Positions 37,726-46,858 of a stretch of 64,000 bases of DNA are shown here, in pieces. The first letter of the stretch is position 1; every line of letters starts with the position of its first letter. The stretch comes from Flammeovirgaceae bacterium (GTDB lineage: Bacteria; Bacteroidota; Bacteroidia; Cytophagales; Cyclobacteriaceae). Made by a program: the position numbers and the translations under genes. The stretch spans positions 1 to 64,000 of the forward strand of contig JAJTGY010000023.1 in assembly GCA_021298015.1 (NCBI GenBank). The letters are read 5' to 3'. The notes below the pieces were generated by a model, which made no database searches, had not been told where the DNA came from, and worked only from the letters and a program-made list of their open reading frames with translations.

Positions 37726-37813
37726 AATCAGAAATCAGAAATCAGAATATAGAATACAGAATACGGAATTCAGAATCTCGAATCTAGCATCTGTAATCTT
37801 ACATCCAGTATCT
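37725..37813. repeat. Degenerate heptanucleotide array
   Basis: About 12-13 consecutive 7-base units in strict phase: AAATCAG (three times), then AATATAG, AATACAG, AATACGG, AATTCAG, AATCTCG, AATCTAG, CATCTGT, AATCTTA, CATCCAG, TATCT. It starts in the last base of the symporter stop and ends at the stop codon of the convergent PD40 gene, so it fills the whole gap. Confidence 0.85.
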
Positions 37814-38908
37814 CTACTCCACCCAATCGGCTACAAACAAATTGGTATCGCGTGTCCCATTGTTATTCCGGTTGCTGCTGAAGATGATCTTCTTGCCATC
37901 GGGTGAGAACATGGGGAAGGAATCAAAAACCTTGTCGTAAGTAATTTGCTCCAGGCCGGTGCCGTCTTCGTTAATCATGTACAGGTTGAACTGAAAGCCC
38001 CGTGAGCTCTTGTGGTTCGAGCTGAAGATGATCTTCTTGCCGGCCGGATGATAAAACGGAGCCCAATTGGCTTTACCGAGATTGGTCACCTGCTTTAAGT
38101 CCGTGCCATCCACATTAACGGAGAAAATCTCCATCTCGGTGGGGGCTACCAATCCCTGCTTGAGGTAGTCGAGGTATTCCTTTTTGGCTTCTTCGGTTTT
38201 CGGGCGCGAAGCGCGGAACACCAGCTTCTTCCCATCAGGCGAAAAGAAAGCGCCTCCATCGTAGCCGATCTCGTTCGTTACCTGCTTCACCTTCCTGCCC
38301 TTCAAGTCCATTACATACAGATCCAGATCGCCATTGCGCATGGACGTAAATACAATCTTATCGCCCTTCGGAGAAACGGTAGCCTCGGCATCATAACCGG
38401 GCGTAGCCGTTAGCCTGACTTTCTGTTTGCCGTTAATATCGGCCACGAAAATGTCATAACTGTCATAGATCGGCCACAGGTATTTGCCTCCGGGTGCACG
38501 CCCTGGATCACGCGGGCAATCATCGCCCCCCAGGTGGGTGGAGGCGTAAAGGATGTCTTTATTGTTGGGTAAAAAGAAGGCGCAGGTGGTGCGGCCTTTG
38601 CCCGTGCTCACCATTTGAGGTTTTGAACCCTTTACGCTGAGGTCAACGCCTTCGATGGGTGTGTAAAAAATCTGATCGCAGGCCAGGCCCCACTGTAAAT
38701 AGTTGGACTGAAAGCTTACCATTTTGCCGTCAAAGCTCCAGTAGGCTTCGGCATTGTCGCCACCAAATGTCAGCTGCCGAATGTTTTTCAGGTGAACTTC
38801 TTCGGGATAGCGGAGTGAATCTGTTGACGGAGACGTGCCGGGCAACGATGGAGAAAAAGACGACAACCCAATAACAACCAAGGCTACAGCAAGGGGTAGT
38901 ATTTTCAT
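37814..38908 (-). CDS. TolB-like PD40 beta-propeller protein
   Basis: A 364-residue secreted protein (signal at residues 1-20, or lipid-free export). Repeats such as TVSPKGDKIVFTS, FFSPDGKKLVFRAS, FYHPAGKKIIFSS and MFSPDGKKIIFSS give at least five PD40 blades. A DDCPRDPGR insertion lies between blades. The role is unknown; TolB-like proteins bind peptides or envelope partners. The start at 38908 follows a weak in-frame TTG at 38929. Confidence 0.85.
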   Translation of the reverse strand: MKILPLAVALVVIGLSSFSPSLPGTSPSTDSLRYPEEVHLKNIRQLTFGGDNAEAYWSFDGKMVSFQSNYLQWGLACDQIFYTPIEGVDLSVKGSKPQMVSTGKGRTTCAFFLPNNKDILYASTHLGGDDCPRDPGRAPGGKYLWPIYDSYDIFVADINGKQKVRLTATPGYDAEATVSPKGDKIVFTSMRNGDLDLYVMDLKGRKVKQVTNEIGYDGGAFFSPDGKKLVFRASRPKTEEAKKEYLDYLKQGLVAPTEMEIFSVNVDGTDLKQVTNLGKANWAPFYHPAGKKIIFSSNHKSSRGFQFNLYMINEDGTGLEQITYDKVFDSFPMFSPDGKKIIFSSNRNNNGTRDTNLFVADWVE

Positions 38909-38964
38909 AGAGATAAAATCGGATGGCAAATTACAACCTGGCGTGAATTTTCCTGCAACGTGGA

Positions 38965-40641
38965 TTACTTCACATTCTCTTCCTCTTTCAAAGCCCGCCT
39001 CAGAATCTTGCCTACGTTGGTCTTCGGCAGCTCTTTTCGGAACACAAAATACTTCGGCACCTTATAGGCCGTTAGGTTCTCGGCACAATACCTGCGTATT
39101 TCCTCTTCGTTCAGGCTGTCATCACGTTTTACAATAAACGCCTTGATCACCTCGCCCGACTTCACATCCGGTACACCGATAGCCGCCACTTCCAGCACTT
39201 TGGGATGACTGGCGACCACATTCTCAATCTCGTTCGGGAATACGTTGAACCCGGAGACCTTAATCATATCCTTCTTCCGGTCCACGATTTTGAAAAATCC
39301 GTTTTCGTCCATCACCCCAATGTCGCCCGTACGGAACCATTCGTTGTGAAAGAATACGCCTTCATTATCCTTTTGCCAATATCCGAGCATCACCTGTGGG
39401 CCCCGGGCGCAGATTTCGCCTGTTGACCCTTGAGGCAGCTGGTTGCCGTCATCATCAAAAATGGCAACCTCGGTGCTGGGCATCGGAATACCGATCGTGC
39501 CGCGTTTGTGCTTCCCGTTGAGGGGATTGCAGCATAAGACGGGCGAAGTCTCGCTGAGGCCGTAGCCCTCCACCACCGGAGACTTGGTCAACTCTTCCCA
39601 ACGCGTGGCGACAACATCCTGAACAGCCATGGCCCCGCCAATAGCTCCATGAAGATGGGAAAAGTCGCACTCTTTGAACCGCGGATGATTGAGCAGACCA
39701 TTGAACAAAGTGTTCACACCGGTCATAATGGTGAATTTATACTTCTTCAGTTCTTTGATGAAGGCCGATAAATCGCGTGGGTTCGTGATGAGCACATTGG
39801 TAACGCCTGTTGAATACATCAGCACGCCATTCACCGTCAAGCCGAAGATATGATACATCGGTATGGCCGTGATGATAATGTCCTGCCGGCCGGCCTTGAG
39901 GTACGGACTAAACCAGTGTGTAACCATGGCATTGTGGGCGAGAATATTCCGGTGCGAGAGCTGGGCACCCTTCGCCACACCCGTGGTACCACCGGTATAT
40001 TGAAGCACGGCCAAATCGTCAATGTCAATAGCCGGCTTATCCAACTGGAGTTCTGCACCGCGACTTAAAACCTCCTTAAATGAAATGGCGCTGTCGAGCC
40101 GATAGGCCGGCACCATCTTCTTAATTGTCTTAACTACAAAATTGACAAGCACACCTTTGAGTGGCCCCAGCATGTCGCCCATGCGGGTGACAATAATGTG
40201 ACGGGCCGGAATGCGGTTGATGATGCTCTCCAGATGATGGGCGAAGTTTTCCAGGATGACGACAGCCGAAACACCTGCGTCCTTGAATTGGTGCTCCATC
40301 TCGCGAGGCGTATAGAGGGGGTTCGTGTTAACCACAATCAAACCTGCCTTTAGCGCACCGATGAAGGCGATCGGAAACTGTAATAAATTCGGCATCTGAA
40401 TGGCGATGCGATCACCCTTCTTCAGGCCAAGCTCTTTCTGCAGGTAAGCTCCGAAGTAATCCGAATAACGATCTACCTCCCCGAAGGTAAGTTTGCCGCC
40501 CAGATTCTCGTAAGCTACTTTACTTCGGAACTTCGTGCTGGCCGATTGAAACAAATCAACCAGCGATTGATATTCCAAAGGGCCGATTTCATGTGGTATG
40601 CCAGTAGGATAACTTTTGAACCAGGGGAAGTCTTTTGCCAT
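38965..40641 (-). CDS. fadD: Long-chain fatty acid-CoA ligase
   Basis: A 558-residue AMP-forming ligase. The P-loop LQYTGGTTGVAKGAQLSHRN begins near residue 207, VEGYGLSETSPV is the A5 motif, and WFRTGDIGVMDENGFFKIVDRKKDMIKVSG (split) is the A7/A8 region; the terminal lysine is in TNVGKILRR. It activates fatty acids for beta-oxidation or lipid synthesis. It is the downstream neighbour of the structured RNA candidate. Confidence 0.95.
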   Translation of the reverse strand: MAKDFPWFKSYPTGIPHEIGPLEYQSLVDLFQSASTKFRSKVAYENLGGKLTFGEVDRYSDYFGAYLQKELGLKKGDRIAIQMPNLLQFPIAFIGALKAGLIVVNTNPLYTPREMEHQFKDAGVSAVVILENFAHHLESIINRIPARHIIVTRMGDMLGPLKGVLVNFVVKTIKKMVPAYRLDSAISFKEVLSRGAELQLDKPAIDIDDLAVLQYTGGTTGVAKGAQLSHRNILAHNAMVTHWFSPYLKAGRQDIIITAIPMYHIFGLTVNGVLMYSTGVTNVLITNPRDLSAFIKELKKYKFTIMTGVNTLFNGLLNHPRFKECDFSHLHGAIGGAMAVQDVVATRWEELTKSPVVEGYGLSETSPVLCCNPLNGKHKRGTIGIPMPSTEVAIFDDDGNQLPQGSTGEICARGPQVMLGYWQKDNEGVFFHNEWFRTGDIGVMDENGFFKIVDRKKDMIKVSGFNVFPNEIENVVASHPKVLEVAAIGVPDVKSGEVIKAFIVKRDDSLNEEEIRRYCAENLTAYKVPKYFVFRKELPKTNVGKILRRALKEEENVK

Positions 40642-40700
40642 AAACGGAATAAGGTTGGTTATAAAAGTAAGAACCGCCCCTGTGGTTTTCGCAACCGTTA

Positions 40701-40738
40701 AAAATAAAAATCCCGGCCTGCGGCTGCATCCGGGATTT
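40701..40738 (-). terminator. Intrinsic terminator of the minus-strand RNA
   Basis: Read on the minus strand, AAATCCCGG (40738-40730) pairs with CCGGGATTT (40716-40708), followed by a T-rich run (40710-40701). It lies just downstream of the tRNA-like 3' end and before fadD. Confidence 0.8.
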
Positions 40739-40744
40739 CATTCG

Positions 40745-40928
40745 CTGTAGGGGAAGGCTTCGAACCTCCACGAGGAAGTTAGCTACAGAACACATTTAGA
40801 ACTGTGGTGGTCAACCCCAGTCAGCCTCTGAACGGTTACCCGGTCAAGGGCTGGCGTTATTCTGCGTTTATCCTTTGCTCCTCACCCCCGAGACAGGAGG
40901 GCTTGTCTGCCAGTTTCAACACCCTACA
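40745..40928 (-). ncRNA. Candidate structured RNA with tRNA-like ends
   Basis: Minus-strand TGTAGGG (40928-40922) pairs with CCCTACA (40751-40745), giving a 7-bp acceptor-like stem. Next comes TG and a Leu-type D-arm (TTG-AAACTGGCAGA-CAA), then a hairpin CCCTC-CTGTCTC-GGGGG in the anticodon place, and at the 3' side a normal T-arm GGAGG-TTCGAAG-CCTTC (40769-40753). About 100 extra bases, with their own hairpins, fill the variable region. The loop triplet GTC does not suit Leu or Ser, and the discriminator is G. So it is not an ordinary tRNA. It may be a tRNA-mimicking RNA (YrlA-like), a 6S-type RNA, or a decayed tRNA with an insertion. A terminator follows. Confidence 0.5.
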
Positions 40929-41070
40929 TTATGCATCAGCGCTCGTTTGTGCTGATTTTTTGCATTTGATGATTCAAAGTAAGTGAATTACTGATATTAT
41001 ATTCAATAATATATACTAATAATTGAATATTATTTAATGATTTGAGCTATAATTGAACAAATTTCAAATT
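40929..41070. other. AT-rich region between the RNA gene and Lrp
   Basis: 142 bases, very AT-rich. Carries the inverted repeat described next and presumably the promoters of the RNA gene (leftward) and lrp (rightward). No ORF of note. Confidence 0.6.
40999..41030. promoter_or_regulatory. AT-rich inverted repeat, possible Lrp operator
   Basis: ATATTCAAT (40999-41007) and ATTGAATAT (41022-41030) are perfect 9-bp inverted arms with a 14-base spacer, 40 bases before the Lrp ATG. A second weaker TTGAA/TTCAA pair lies at about 41053-41067. AT-rich palindromes are typical of Lrp-family sites, so autoregulation is inferred. Confidence 0.45.
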
Positions 41071-41565
41071 ATGAAGCCCAAACCGCATCGAAATTATGAG
41101 ATCGATAATACCGACCTCAAAATTCTAGAAATGCTTGTTCAAGATGCCAAAAAGCCCTTCACAGAAGTAGCACACAAAGCCCATGTTTCACAGGGAACGG
41201 TCCATGTGCGGGTTTCCAAGATGCAAGACGCTGGCGTGATTGAGAAAACCACCCTTAAGCTAAACTATGCCCGGCTGGGTTACGATATCACCGCTTTCAT
41301 TGGTATATATCTGGAAAAGAGCGCTTTATATGAATCCGTGCTTGCGAAACTTAAGCTCATTCCGGAGATCACCAGCATTCATTACACCACGGGCAACTAC
41401 TCGATGTTCGTAAAGATTCATTGCCGCGATACCAATCACCTGAAAGAGGTTTTGCACGACAAAATGCAGCAGGTAGATGGCATTGAGCGAACGGAAACCA
41501 TGATCTCGCTGGAGGAAAGCCTGGATCGATCGCTGCTCACGGAAAATAATTTAAAACCCGCATAG
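41071..41565 (+). CDS. Lrp/AsnC-family transcriptional regulator
   Basis: A 164-residue protein: winged helix-turn-helix (DLKILEMLVQDAKKPFTEVA, VSQGTVHVRVSKM, residues 16-60) and a RAM ligand-binding domain (LGYDITAFIGIYL, TGNYSMFVKIHC). The ATG at 41071 is chosen over a TTG at 41053. It precedes sufB by 67 bases, so it could control the SUF operon; its effector is unknown. Confidence 0.9.
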   Translation: MKPKPHRNYEIDNTDLKILEMLVQDAKKPFTEVAHKAHVSQGTVHVRVSKMQDAGVIEKTTLKLNYARLGYDITAFIGIYLEKSALYESVLAKLKLIPEITSIHYTTGNYSMFVKIHCRDTNHLKEVLHDKMQQVDGIERTETMISLEESLDRSLLTENNLKPA

Positions 41566-41590
41566 AACCTTCAAAACGAATTATTGTTCT

Positions 41591-41598
41591 TACTTTTG
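41591..41598 (+). promoter_or_regulatory. -7 promoter element for the SUF operon
   Basis: TACTTTTG matches TAnnTTTG and ends 34 bases before the sufB ATG at 41633. No good TTTG is seen at -33, so an activator or weak recognition may be involved. Confidence 0.5.
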
Positions 41599-41632
41599 AA
41601 GGTTATTTAAAATTAGTCTAAATAGACTGAGG

Positions 41633-43078
41633 ATGAGTAAGGACAATCAGGTATTGGAAGAGATCACCTCTAAAGAATACGAGCATGGCTGGACGGTAAA
41701 CCTCGAGACCGATGAGGCGCCAAAAGGCCTGAACGAGGATATTGTTCGGTTCATCTCAGCCAAGAAGGGCGAACCGGAATGGCTGCTCGAATGGCGTCTG
41801 AAGGCCTTCCGGGCGTGGCTCCGGATGACGGAGCCAACCTGGCCCAACGTTCATTACCCCGCCATCAACTACCAGGACATTATCTACTACTCCGCCCCCA
41901 AGCAAAAGAAGACGGCCAATAGCCTGGATGAAGTAGATCCCGAATTGCTCAAGACATTTGAAAAACTAGGTATCTCATTAACAGAACAAAAGCGCCTCAC
42001 GGGTGTGGCGGTCGATGCCGTGCTCGACAGTGTGTCCGTTGCTACCACCTTTAAAGAAAAGCTCGCGGAAATGGGTATCATCTTTTGCTCGTTCAGCGAA
42101 GCGGTGAAAGAACATCCCGAGTTAGTTAAAAAATACCTGGGCTCCGTAGTGCCCATGAATGACAACTACTTCGCGGCACTGAACTCCGCGGTGTTCTCCG
42201 ATGGATCATTCTGTTACATTCCGAAAGGCGTTCGATGCCCTATGGAGTTGTCGACCTATTTCCGGATCAATGCGGCCAATACCGGTCAGTTTGAACGAAC
42301 GCTTATTGTTGCAGATGAAGGCTCTTACGTGAGCTATCTGGAGGGTTGTACGGCCCCAATGCGCGATGAAAATCAGTTGCATGCCGCAGTGGTGGAATTG
42401 TATGCCCTGAAGGATGCCGAGATTAAGTACAGCACCGTACAAAACTGGTATCCGGGTGATAAGGAAGGGAAAGGCGGCATCTATAACTTCGTAACCAAGC
42501 GAGGCCTCTGCGCAGGTGATCACTCCAAGATATCCTGGACGCAGGTAGAGACCGGATCGGCCATCACGTGGAAATATCCTTCCTGCATTCTCAAAGGCGA
42601 CTACTCGAGCGGTGAGTTTTATTCGGTTGCTGTCACCAACAATTACCAACAGGCCGATACCGGAACCAAGATGGTTCACATCGGCAAACACACCCGATCG
42701 CGCATCGTATCGAAGGGTATCTCCGCTGGTAAATCGCAAAACAGTTACCGCGGCCAGGTTCATGTATTGAAGCGAGCTGCCCATGCACGTAACTTCTCGC
42801 AGTGCGACTCGCTGCTTATGGGCGATCAATGCGGGGCGCATACCTTCCCCTACATCGATATTGAAAACCCAACGGCCAAGGTTGAGCACGAAGCCACCAC
42901 TTCGAAAATCGGAGAAGATCAGATCTTTTACTGCCTGCAGCGCGGCATTGACGAAGAGGCTGCTGTAGCGCTGATTGTAAACGGATACGCCAAGGAGGTA
43001 CTTAACCAGCTGCCCATGGAGTTTGCCGTTGAAGCGCAGAAACTGTTGGCCCTTACACTCGAAGGCAGTGTGGGCTGA
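41633..43078 (+). CDS. sufB: Fe-S cluster assembly protein SufB
   Basis: A 481-residue protein typical of Suf[30 protein letters not shown] (split), [58 protein letters not shown], and [13 protein letters not shown]. With SufC and SufD it forms the scaffold complex for Fe-S cluster building. First gene of sufB-C-D-S-E-T. Confidence 0.97.
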   Translation: MSKDNQVLEEITSKEYEHGWTVNLETDEAPKGLNEDIVRFISAKKGEPEWLLEWRLKAFRAWLRMTEPTWPNVHYPAINYQDIIYYSAPKQKKTANSLDEVDPELLKTFEKLGISLTEQKRLTGVAVDAVLDSVSVATTFKEKLAEMGIIFCSFSEAVKEHPELVKKYLGSVVPMNDNYFAALNSAVFSDGSFCYIPKGVRCPMELSTYFRINAANTGQFERTLIVADEGSYVSYLEGCTAPMRDENQLHAAVVELYALKDAEIKYSTVQNWYPGDKEGKGGIYNFVTKRGLCAGDHSKISWTQVETGSAITWKYPSCILKGDYSSGEFYSVAVTNNYQQADTGTKMVHIGKHTRSRIVSKGISAGKSQNSYRGQVHVLKRAAHARNFSQCDSLLMGDQCGAHTFPYIDIENPTAKVEHEATTSKIGEDQIFYCLQRGIDEEAAVALIVNGYAKEVLNQLPMEFAVEAQKLLALTLEGSVG

Positions 43079-43121
43079 TTTCCGAAAATAGTTCTTAAAC
43101 CTGATTTTGAATTAGTACGAC

Positions 43122-43880
43122 ATGTTGACCATAAAGAATCTGCAAGCGAAAATCGGTGACAAGGAGATCCTCAAAGGAATCAACTTGAAGGTGAAGGCCG
43201 GAGAAGTGCACGCCATCATGGGCCCCAACGGGTCAGGTAAGAGCACACTGGCATCTGTGCTTTCGGGGCGTGAGGAGTATGAAGTAACGGGTGGTGAGGT
43301 TGATTTCGAAGGCAAGAACCTGCTGGAGTTGGAACCGGAAGAACGGGCGCGGGAAGGCATCTTCATGGCGTTTCAATATCCGGTGGAGATCCCGGGCGTG
43401 AGCACCATCAACTTCATGAAAACCGCCCTCAACCAGATTCGTGATCACCGTGGCCAGCCGCCACTGGATGCCGTTTCCTTCCTGCAATTGATGAAGGAGA
43501 AGATGAAACTGGTGCAAATCGATCAGTCATTGCTTAACCGCAGTTTGAATGAAGGCTTCTCGGGTGGCGAGAAGAAACGGAATGAAATATTTCAAATGGC
43601 CATGTTGGAGCCCAAGCTGTCCATCCTGGACGAGACGGACTCCGGACTTGATATTGATGCCTTGCGTATTGTGGCCAATGGCGTAAACGCGCTGCGCTCA
43701 AAGAACAACGCAACCATTGTCGTGACACATTATCAACGCCTGTTGGATTACATCGTGCCTGACTTTGTTCACGTACTCTACAAAGGCCGCATTGTAAAGT
43801 CGGGCGGCAAAGAGTTGGCGCTGGAACTCGAAGCAAAAGGCTACGATTGGATCAAAACGGAGGCTGCACTGGCAGAGTAA
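43122..43880 (+). CDS. sufC: Fe-S assembly ATPase SufC
   Basis: A 252-residue ABC ATPase: Walker A GPNGSGKST near residue 38, the SufC signature EGFSGGEKKRNEI, and Walker B LSILDETDSGLDIDAL. It drives the SufBC2D scaffold. 43 bases after sufB. Confidence 0.97.
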   Translation: MLTIKNLQAKIGDKEILKGINLKVKAGEVHAIMGPNGSGKSTLASVLSGREEYEVTGGEVDFEGKNLLELEPEERAREGIFMAFQYPVEIPGVSTINFMKTALNQIRDHRGQPPLDAVSFLQLMKEKMKLVQIDQSLLNRSLNEGFSGGEKKRNEIFQMAMLEPKLSILDETDSGLDIDALRIVANGVNALRSKNNATIVVTHYQRLLDYIVPDFVHVLYKGRIVKSGGKELALELEAKGYDWIKTEAALAE

Positions 43881-43884
43881 TCGC

Positions 43885-45162
43885 ATGAGTGTAACCTCTG
43901 CTTCTCCCCTTTCCAAGGACGCGCTGGTGGCGCTGCCGGCCACCGCCACCGATGCGTGGACCGAACAGCGCGCTCAGGCGCGTCAGGCGTTGCTGAAGAA
44001 TGGATTGCCGGCTGCGCGGAGTGAGGAATATCGCTTCACCCCGGTGCTGCGTTCCCTTGAAAAGAAATTTTCTCCACGCCAGTTAGCGGGTTATTCAGAG
44101 GGCACGTCTTTGCCAGCCCTGGATGCCCACCTGATCCCCGGCTTCGATGCGTATCGCCTTGTCTTCATCAACGGAGCGTTTGACGCTACGCGCTCAACCG
44201 ATTTATCCGGAATTCCGGGCATAACGATTCAACCGTTGTTCAACGACAGGCCGATGTTGAACCTGGCCGATGTTGAAGCGGATGCGTTTACCGCCCTCAA
44301 CACGGGGTTTGGTACCCACGGTTTGGCCATTGAGGTTGCGCCCGGCACACGCTTGGCCAAACCCCTGTTGGTTTGGCACGGTCAAAAATCAGATTCACCC
44401 GCTGCTTTTCACACGCGCCTCCAAATCAAATTGGGAGCTGCCAGTGAGGCTACGCTGGTGGAGAAATTCGATACGGAAGGATCCGGTGACGTATTTCACA
44501 CGTTCGTGGAGGAGATTGAGGTTGGGGAGCAAGCCAAGCTTCAGTACTGCAAGATTCAGAATGACGCGGGTCAGGTAACTCAGATCGCCAACACGGTAAT
44601 CCGCCAGGCCGACAGCAGCCGCATTGATACGTTTACGTTCACGTTCGATGGCAAGCTGGTGCGCAATAATTTCCAGATTGTAATTGACGGGGAAAATTGC
44701 GAGTCGCATTTCTTTGGCTTGTACCTGGTGAAAGGCAATACCTTGGTGGATAACCACACCGTAGTGGATCACAAGAAGCCAAATTCATTCAGCAATGAAA
44801 TGTACAAGGGGGTGATGGATGGCCAGTCAAAAGGCGTCTTCAACGGCAAGATTTTCGTTCGCCCACACGCCCAAAAGACCAACGCTTTTCAATCGAATCG
44901 CAACATTTTACTCTCTGACACGGCTACCGTCAACACAAAGCCTCAGCTCGAAATCTGGGCTGACGATGTAAAATGTTCGCATGGTTGTACTTCCGGCCAG
45001 CTGGATGAAGAAGCGATGTTTTATCTTCAATCGCGTGGTATTTCCAAATCGGCCGCCCGCGCCATGTTGTTGTATGCTTTTGCCGGGGAAGTTATTCAGC
45101 CGTTGTTTGACGAAACGCTGAAGCACTACATTGATCAACTCGTTTCGCAAAAGTTGCACTAA
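43885..45162 (+). CDS. sufD: Fe-S cluster assembly protein SufD
   Basis: A 425-residue protein with the SufB/D beta-helix domain: LPAARSEEYRFT near residue 40, QVTQIANTVIRQADSSRID, NTLVDNHTVVDH, NEMYKGVMDGQSKGVFNGKI, and HGCTSGQLDEEAMFYLQSRG. Partner of SufB and SufC. Starts 4 bases after sufC. Confidence 0.95.
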   Translation: MSVTSASPLSKDALVALPATATDAWTEQRAQARQALLKNGLPAARSEEYRFTPVLRSLEKKFSPRQLAGYSEGTSLPALDAHLIPGFDAYRLVFINGAFDATRSTDLSGIPGITIQPLFNDRPMLNLADVEADAFTALNTGFGTHGLAIEVAPGTRLAKPLLVWHGQKSDSPAAFHTRLQIKLGAASEATLVEKFDTEGSGDVFHTFVEEIEVGEQAKLQYCKIQNDAGQVTQIANTVIRQADSSRIDTFTFTFDGKLVRNNFQIVIDGENCESHFFGLYLVKGNTLVDNHTVVDHKKPNSFSNEMYKGVMDGQSKGVFNGKIFVRPHAQKTNAFQSNRNILLSDTATVNTKPQLEIWADDVKCSHGCTSGQLDEEAMFYLQSRGISKSAARAMLLYAFAGEVIQPLFDETLKHYIDQLVSQKLH

Positions 45163-45163
45163 C

Positions 45164-46402
45164 ATGGTGGCCGCCCCTACCCATCTGGACATAAAAAAAA
45201 TCCGGGATCAGTTCCCGGTGCTCCACCAGCAGGTGAACGGACATCCCCTGGTGTACCTTGACAATGCCGCCACCACGCAGAAACCTAAACAGGTTATCGA
45301 TGCTTTAAGCCGCTATTATGAGGGTTACAATGCCAACATTCACCGGGGCATTCACACACTGGCGGAGAAAGCCACGCGGGCTTACGAAGCAACACGGGAG
45401 GAGATGCAGCGCTTCATTCATGCCCGCTATTCGGAGGAGATTATTTTTACCAGTGGGGTTACCGGAAGCATCAATCTGGTAGCGTATTCGTTTGGCCAGG
45501 CGTTCGTACAAGCTGGGGATCAAATCATCATCTCGGGTTTGGAGCATCACTCCAACATTGTTCCCTGGCAATTGCTTTGCGAGCGTACGGGGGCCCGGTT
45601 GGCCGTGATTCCGGTTACCGATTCCGGTGAACTTGAACTCGAAGCCTACCGGCAGTTACTTCAAAATAAAACGGCTTTGGTGGCCGTTAACCATGCTTCC
45701 AATAGTTTAGGCACCATCAATCCCATAAAAGAAGTCATTGACATGGCTCACCAGGTGGGGACCTATGTACTTATTGATGGAGCGCAGGCAGCTGCTCACC
45801 TGCCGATTGATGTCCAGGCATTGGATTGTGATTTTTATTGTATTTCATCACACAAAATGTACGGGCCGACCGGTACCGGCATTTTATACGGAAAGAGAGA
45901 GTGGCTCGAGAAAATGCCGCCCTTCCTGGGTGGTGGCGAAATGATACGCGAGGTGACGTTTCACCAAACCACCTACAACGACCTGCCCTACAAGTTTGAG
46001 GCGGGTACTCCAAACATCGCAGATGTTATTGCCCTGCGCGAAGCCATTTTGTTTATTCAAGAGCATGACAAGTCCGCCATGGCCGCCTATGAGCATGACT
46101 TGCTGCAGTATGCAACCGCCAAGGTTGCCGCATTGCCGGGCCTACGACTGGTTGGCACAGCCCCGGAAAAAGTCAGCATTCTGGCCTTTGTGGTGGATGG
46201 TATTCATCACTTTGATATCGGGCAAATGATGGACACCCGCGGCATTGCTGTGCGCACAGGCCATCATTGCACGCAGCCGCTCATGGATCGTTACCAACTG
46301 GAAGGTACGGTGCGCGCCTCATTTGCCATATACAACACCCGCGAGGAAGTGGATGCCCTTGCGGAGTCGCTCGGAAGAATTATTAATTTTATGCGGAAAT
46401 GA
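45164..46402 (+). CDS. sufS: Cysteine desulfurase SufS
   Basis: A 412-residue class-V PLP enzyme: YLDNAATTQKP near residue 29, LEHHSNIVPW, CISSHKMYGPTGTGILYG with the PLP lysine, and RTGHHCTQPLM with the catalytic cysteine. It supplies sulfur to SufE and SufBCD. ATG at 45164, 1 base after the sufD stop. Confidence 0.97.
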   Translation: MVAAPTHLDIKKIRDQFPVLHQQVNGHPLVYLDNAATTQKPKQVIDALSRYYEGYNANIHRGIHTLAEKATRAYEATREEMQRFIHARYSEEIIFTSGVTGSINLVAYSFGQAFVQAGDQIIISGLEHHSNIVPWQLLCERTGARLAVIPVTDSGELELEAYRQLLQNKTALVAVNHASNSLGTINPIKEVIDMAHQVGTYVLIDGAQAAAHLPIDVQALDCDFYCISSHKMYGPTGTGILYGKREWLEKMPPFLGGGEMIREVTFHQTTYNDLPYKFEAGTPNIADVIALREAILFIQEHDKSAMAAYEHDLLQYATAKVAALPGLRLVGTAPEKVSILAFVVDGIHHFDIGQMMDTRGIAVRTGHHCTQPLMDRYQLEGTVRASFAIYNTREEVDALAESLGRIINFMRK

Positions 46403-46408
46403 TCGGCT

Positions 46409-46858
46409 ATGGTAGCTGAAACGTTCATCGGTATGACCATTGATCAGGCACAAGAAGAAATTGTGAGTGAATTCTCCCTGCTCGAGGGCGATCAGGAGAT
46501 GACCGTATTTTACATCATGGAACTGGGCCAAAAGATGCCGCCCTTCCCCGAGACGGCCCGCACTGAGCAAAACGAAGTGAAAGGATGCCAGTCGAAAGTC
46601 TGGATGATAGCGGAGCTGCGCAATGGCCTGATGTACCTTCAAGCCGACAGCAACACCGCCATCACGAAAGGGTTGGTCAGCCTGTTGGTTCGCATCTTTA
46701 GCGGCCACGCACCCGATGAGATATTGAATGCCGAGTTGAGCTTCATGAAAAAGATCGGAATGGAACGGTTTATCGGCACCCAGCGCAGCAACGGGTTTGC
46801 TGCAATGGTTAAACAAATCAAATATTTTGCTTTCGCCTTTCAAGTGAAGAACGCATGA
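46409..46858 (+). CDS. sufE: Sulfur acceptor protein SufE
   Basis: A 149-residue SufE: LEGDQEMTVFYIMELGQKMP (split), the sulfur-accepting cysteine in EVKGCQSKVWM near residue 56, and FIGTQRSNGF. It takes persulfide from SufS. It overlaps the next gene by 4 bases. Confidence 0.95.
   Translation: MVAETFIGMTIDQAQEEIVSEFSLLEGDQEMTVFYIMELGQKMPPFPETARTEQNEVKGCQSKVWMIAELRNGLMYLQADSNTAITKGLVSLLVRIFSGHAPDEILNAELSFMKKIGMERFIGTQRSNGFAAMVKQIKYFAFAFQVKNA

Noticed and set aside
40589-40795. Minus-strand ORF across the tRNA-like RNA and terminator
   Set aside because: It reads through the T-arm and the terminator hairpin; no homology pattern, so it is a shadow of the RNA gene.
40745-40928. Group I intron in a tRNA-Leu
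   Set aside because: The insert is too short, none of the group I core motifs were found, and no second anticodon-stem strand is present near the 3' side.
40745-40928. tmRNA (ssrA)
   Set aside because: It is only about 184 bases, lacks the G3-U70 alanine identity pair and has no tag ORF ending in Ala-Ala-stop.
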